Shown: positions 14,828 to 15,596 of the stretch, piece after piece | Layout of the letters: each line of letters starts with the position of its first letter | Position numbering within the stretch: position 1 is the stretch's first letter | Source of the DNA: Perlabentimonas sp034006965 | Lineage (GTDB): Bacteria; Bacteroidota; Bacteroidia; Bacteroidales; Tenuifilaceae | Assembly: GCA_034006965.1 (NCBI GenBank) | Contig: JAVERU010000073.1 | Coordinates: 1-15,596 of the forward strand | Length of the DNA stretch: 15,596 bases | Direction of reading: 5' to 3' | Made by a program: the position numbers and the translations under genes | The notes under the pieces: model-generated | Databases searched by the model: none | Told to the model about the DNA's origin: nothing | Seen by the model: the letters and a program-made list of their open reading frames with translations, nothing else

Positions 14828-15596
14828 GTGGTAAAATCACTGTTAACAACTCTGCTATTTTTAATAGCTTTTTGCTTTCTACAAGCACAAAATTTAGCAA
14901 CGGGTCCCAAGCCCATCCATAGGCAATTTAGCGTAGATGATGGATTGCCCTCCAACGAAACGTATCATATAGTTCAAGACTCGATAGGATATCTTTGGAT
15001 TGCCACGGCAAATGGAGTTAGCCGATACGACGGGTATAGATTTAAAAACTTTGGCGTAAACGAAGGGCTTGTAGAGAGCATCATCCATGAGATATATATA
15101 GATTACAAAGGTAGAATATGGTTCATATCGAGCACAGGCCGATTGGCCTATTTTGAGGATGATGAAATCAAACCATTTGCATACAACCACCGGCTTAACG
15201 ACTACATTGCCCAGTCGCGTGGAACACTTAAAAAATCATTTTATGTCGATAGGCTCGACAACGTGTACATCTCGTTTAGGGGAATTGGGCGAATTGTAAT
15301 ATCTGCCGAGGGGGTAGTAACCGAACCCCACGAAAACCAGGATATAAACATTATCGTTGAGAAACATCCGGATGGGCCATTGCTTGTATCAAACAGATCG
15401 TTTTTCAGAAGTCAAGATTCCAATCCAGAAACCCTAAAAAAGGTGGATGCCTTCTCTTTTAGGCTAACCCGTGACACCATTGACTTACCCTATACCAACA
15501 TCGTATCTCCATTCCATTTTATTGCCATTGAAGAAGATACTAACAAGGTGCTATTCAATATTGGCAGGAGGTTGCTGAAAATAGAAAACAGCATGC
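14828..15596 (+). CDS. Two-component regulator propeller (Reg_prop) sensor protein, 5' part
   Basis: The frame is open from a GTG at 14828 to the right edge (256 codons). The N-terminus is a Sec signal peptide (VKSLLTTLLFLIAFCFLQAQ). It is followed by FSVDDGLPSNETYHIVQDS and GYLWIATANGVSRYDGY, the hallmark Reg_prop blade (DGLP...N...QD..G.LW..T..G..RYDG) of the periplasmic beta-propeller in Bacteroidetes sensors. A second, weaker blade begins at KGRIWFISSTGRLAYF. Such proteins usually continue with a Y_Y_Y domain, one membrane helix and either a histidine kinase or a DNA-binding domain; that part is outside the window. The signal peptide and absence of an in-frame ATG argue for the GTG start; an in-frame TAG lies upstream. 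What it senses or controls is not shown. Confidence 0.85.
   Translation, partial: MVKSLLTTLLFLIAFCFLQAQNLATGPKPIHRQFSVDDGLPSNETYHIVQDSIGYLWIATANGVSRYDGYRFKNFGVNEGLVESIIHEIYIDYKGRIWFISSTGRLAYFEDDEIKPFAYNHRLNDYIAQSRGTLKKSFYVDRLDNVYISFRGIGRIVISAEGVVTEPHENQDINIIVEKHPDGPLLVSNRSFFRSQDSNPETLKKVDAFSFRLTRDTIDLPYTNIVSPFHFIAIEEDTNKVLFNIGRRLLKIENSM

Overview
The window looks like chromosomal DNA from a fermentative, anaerobic member of the Bacteroidota (Bacteroidales-like). Four things point there: gene starts without Shine-Dalgarno sequences in A/T-rich leaders; a Bacteroidetes-type -7 promoter box (TACCTTTG) before the pyruvate:ferredoxin oxidoreductase gene; a lipoprotein with an acidic patch after its lipobox cysteine; and a two-component-regulator propeller (Reg_prop) protein. 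No rRNA, tRNA, CRISPR array, transposase or phage gene was seen.

Layout. Positions 1-1947 (minus strand) hold a porin-like outer-membrane beta-barrel gene, cut by the left edge and starting at GTG, and a small lipoprotein gene. Positions 2150-9325 (minus) hold six genes in one direction. In transcription order they encode an acetyl-CoA C-acetyltransferase (thiolase), an NAD-type SDR 3-hydroxyacyl-CoA/ACP dehydrogenase, a sodium:solute symporter, a 4-hydroxybutyrate/acetyl-CoA-type CoA-transferase, and two adjacent, divergent KAS III (FabH-like) proteins. Positions 9617-10837 (minus) hold a separately terminated saccharopine-dehydrogenase-like (Lys1-type) oxidoreductase. Positions 11161-14691 (plus) hold a complete single-chain pyruvate:ferredoxin (flavodoxin) oxidoreductase, nifJ, followed by a strong terminator. 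From 14828 a Reg_prop sensor gene begins at GTG and runs off the right edge.

How the genes may work together (inference). The symporter would import a short-chain hydroxy- or keto-acid and the CoA-transferase would activate it with acetyl-CoA. The SDR would oxidise a 3-hydroxyacyl-CoA with NAD+, and the thiolase would cleave the acetoacetyl-CoA-like product. The KAS III pair has no obvious place in this scheme. Both keep the nucleophilic Cys, but one lacks the usual Asn and the other lacks both His and Asn, so this is the most novel protein-level feature. NifJ feeds the same acetyl-CoA pool from pyruvate.

The non-coding DNA is also notable. An 18-bp palindrome closely matching the Rex (NADH/NAD+ sensor) operator lies just upstream of the nifJ promoter. 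A perfect 11-bp inverted repeat covers the thiolase start codon. Three gaps inside the six-gene operon are filled with degenerate heptamer and tetramer simple repeats directly 5' of gene starts.
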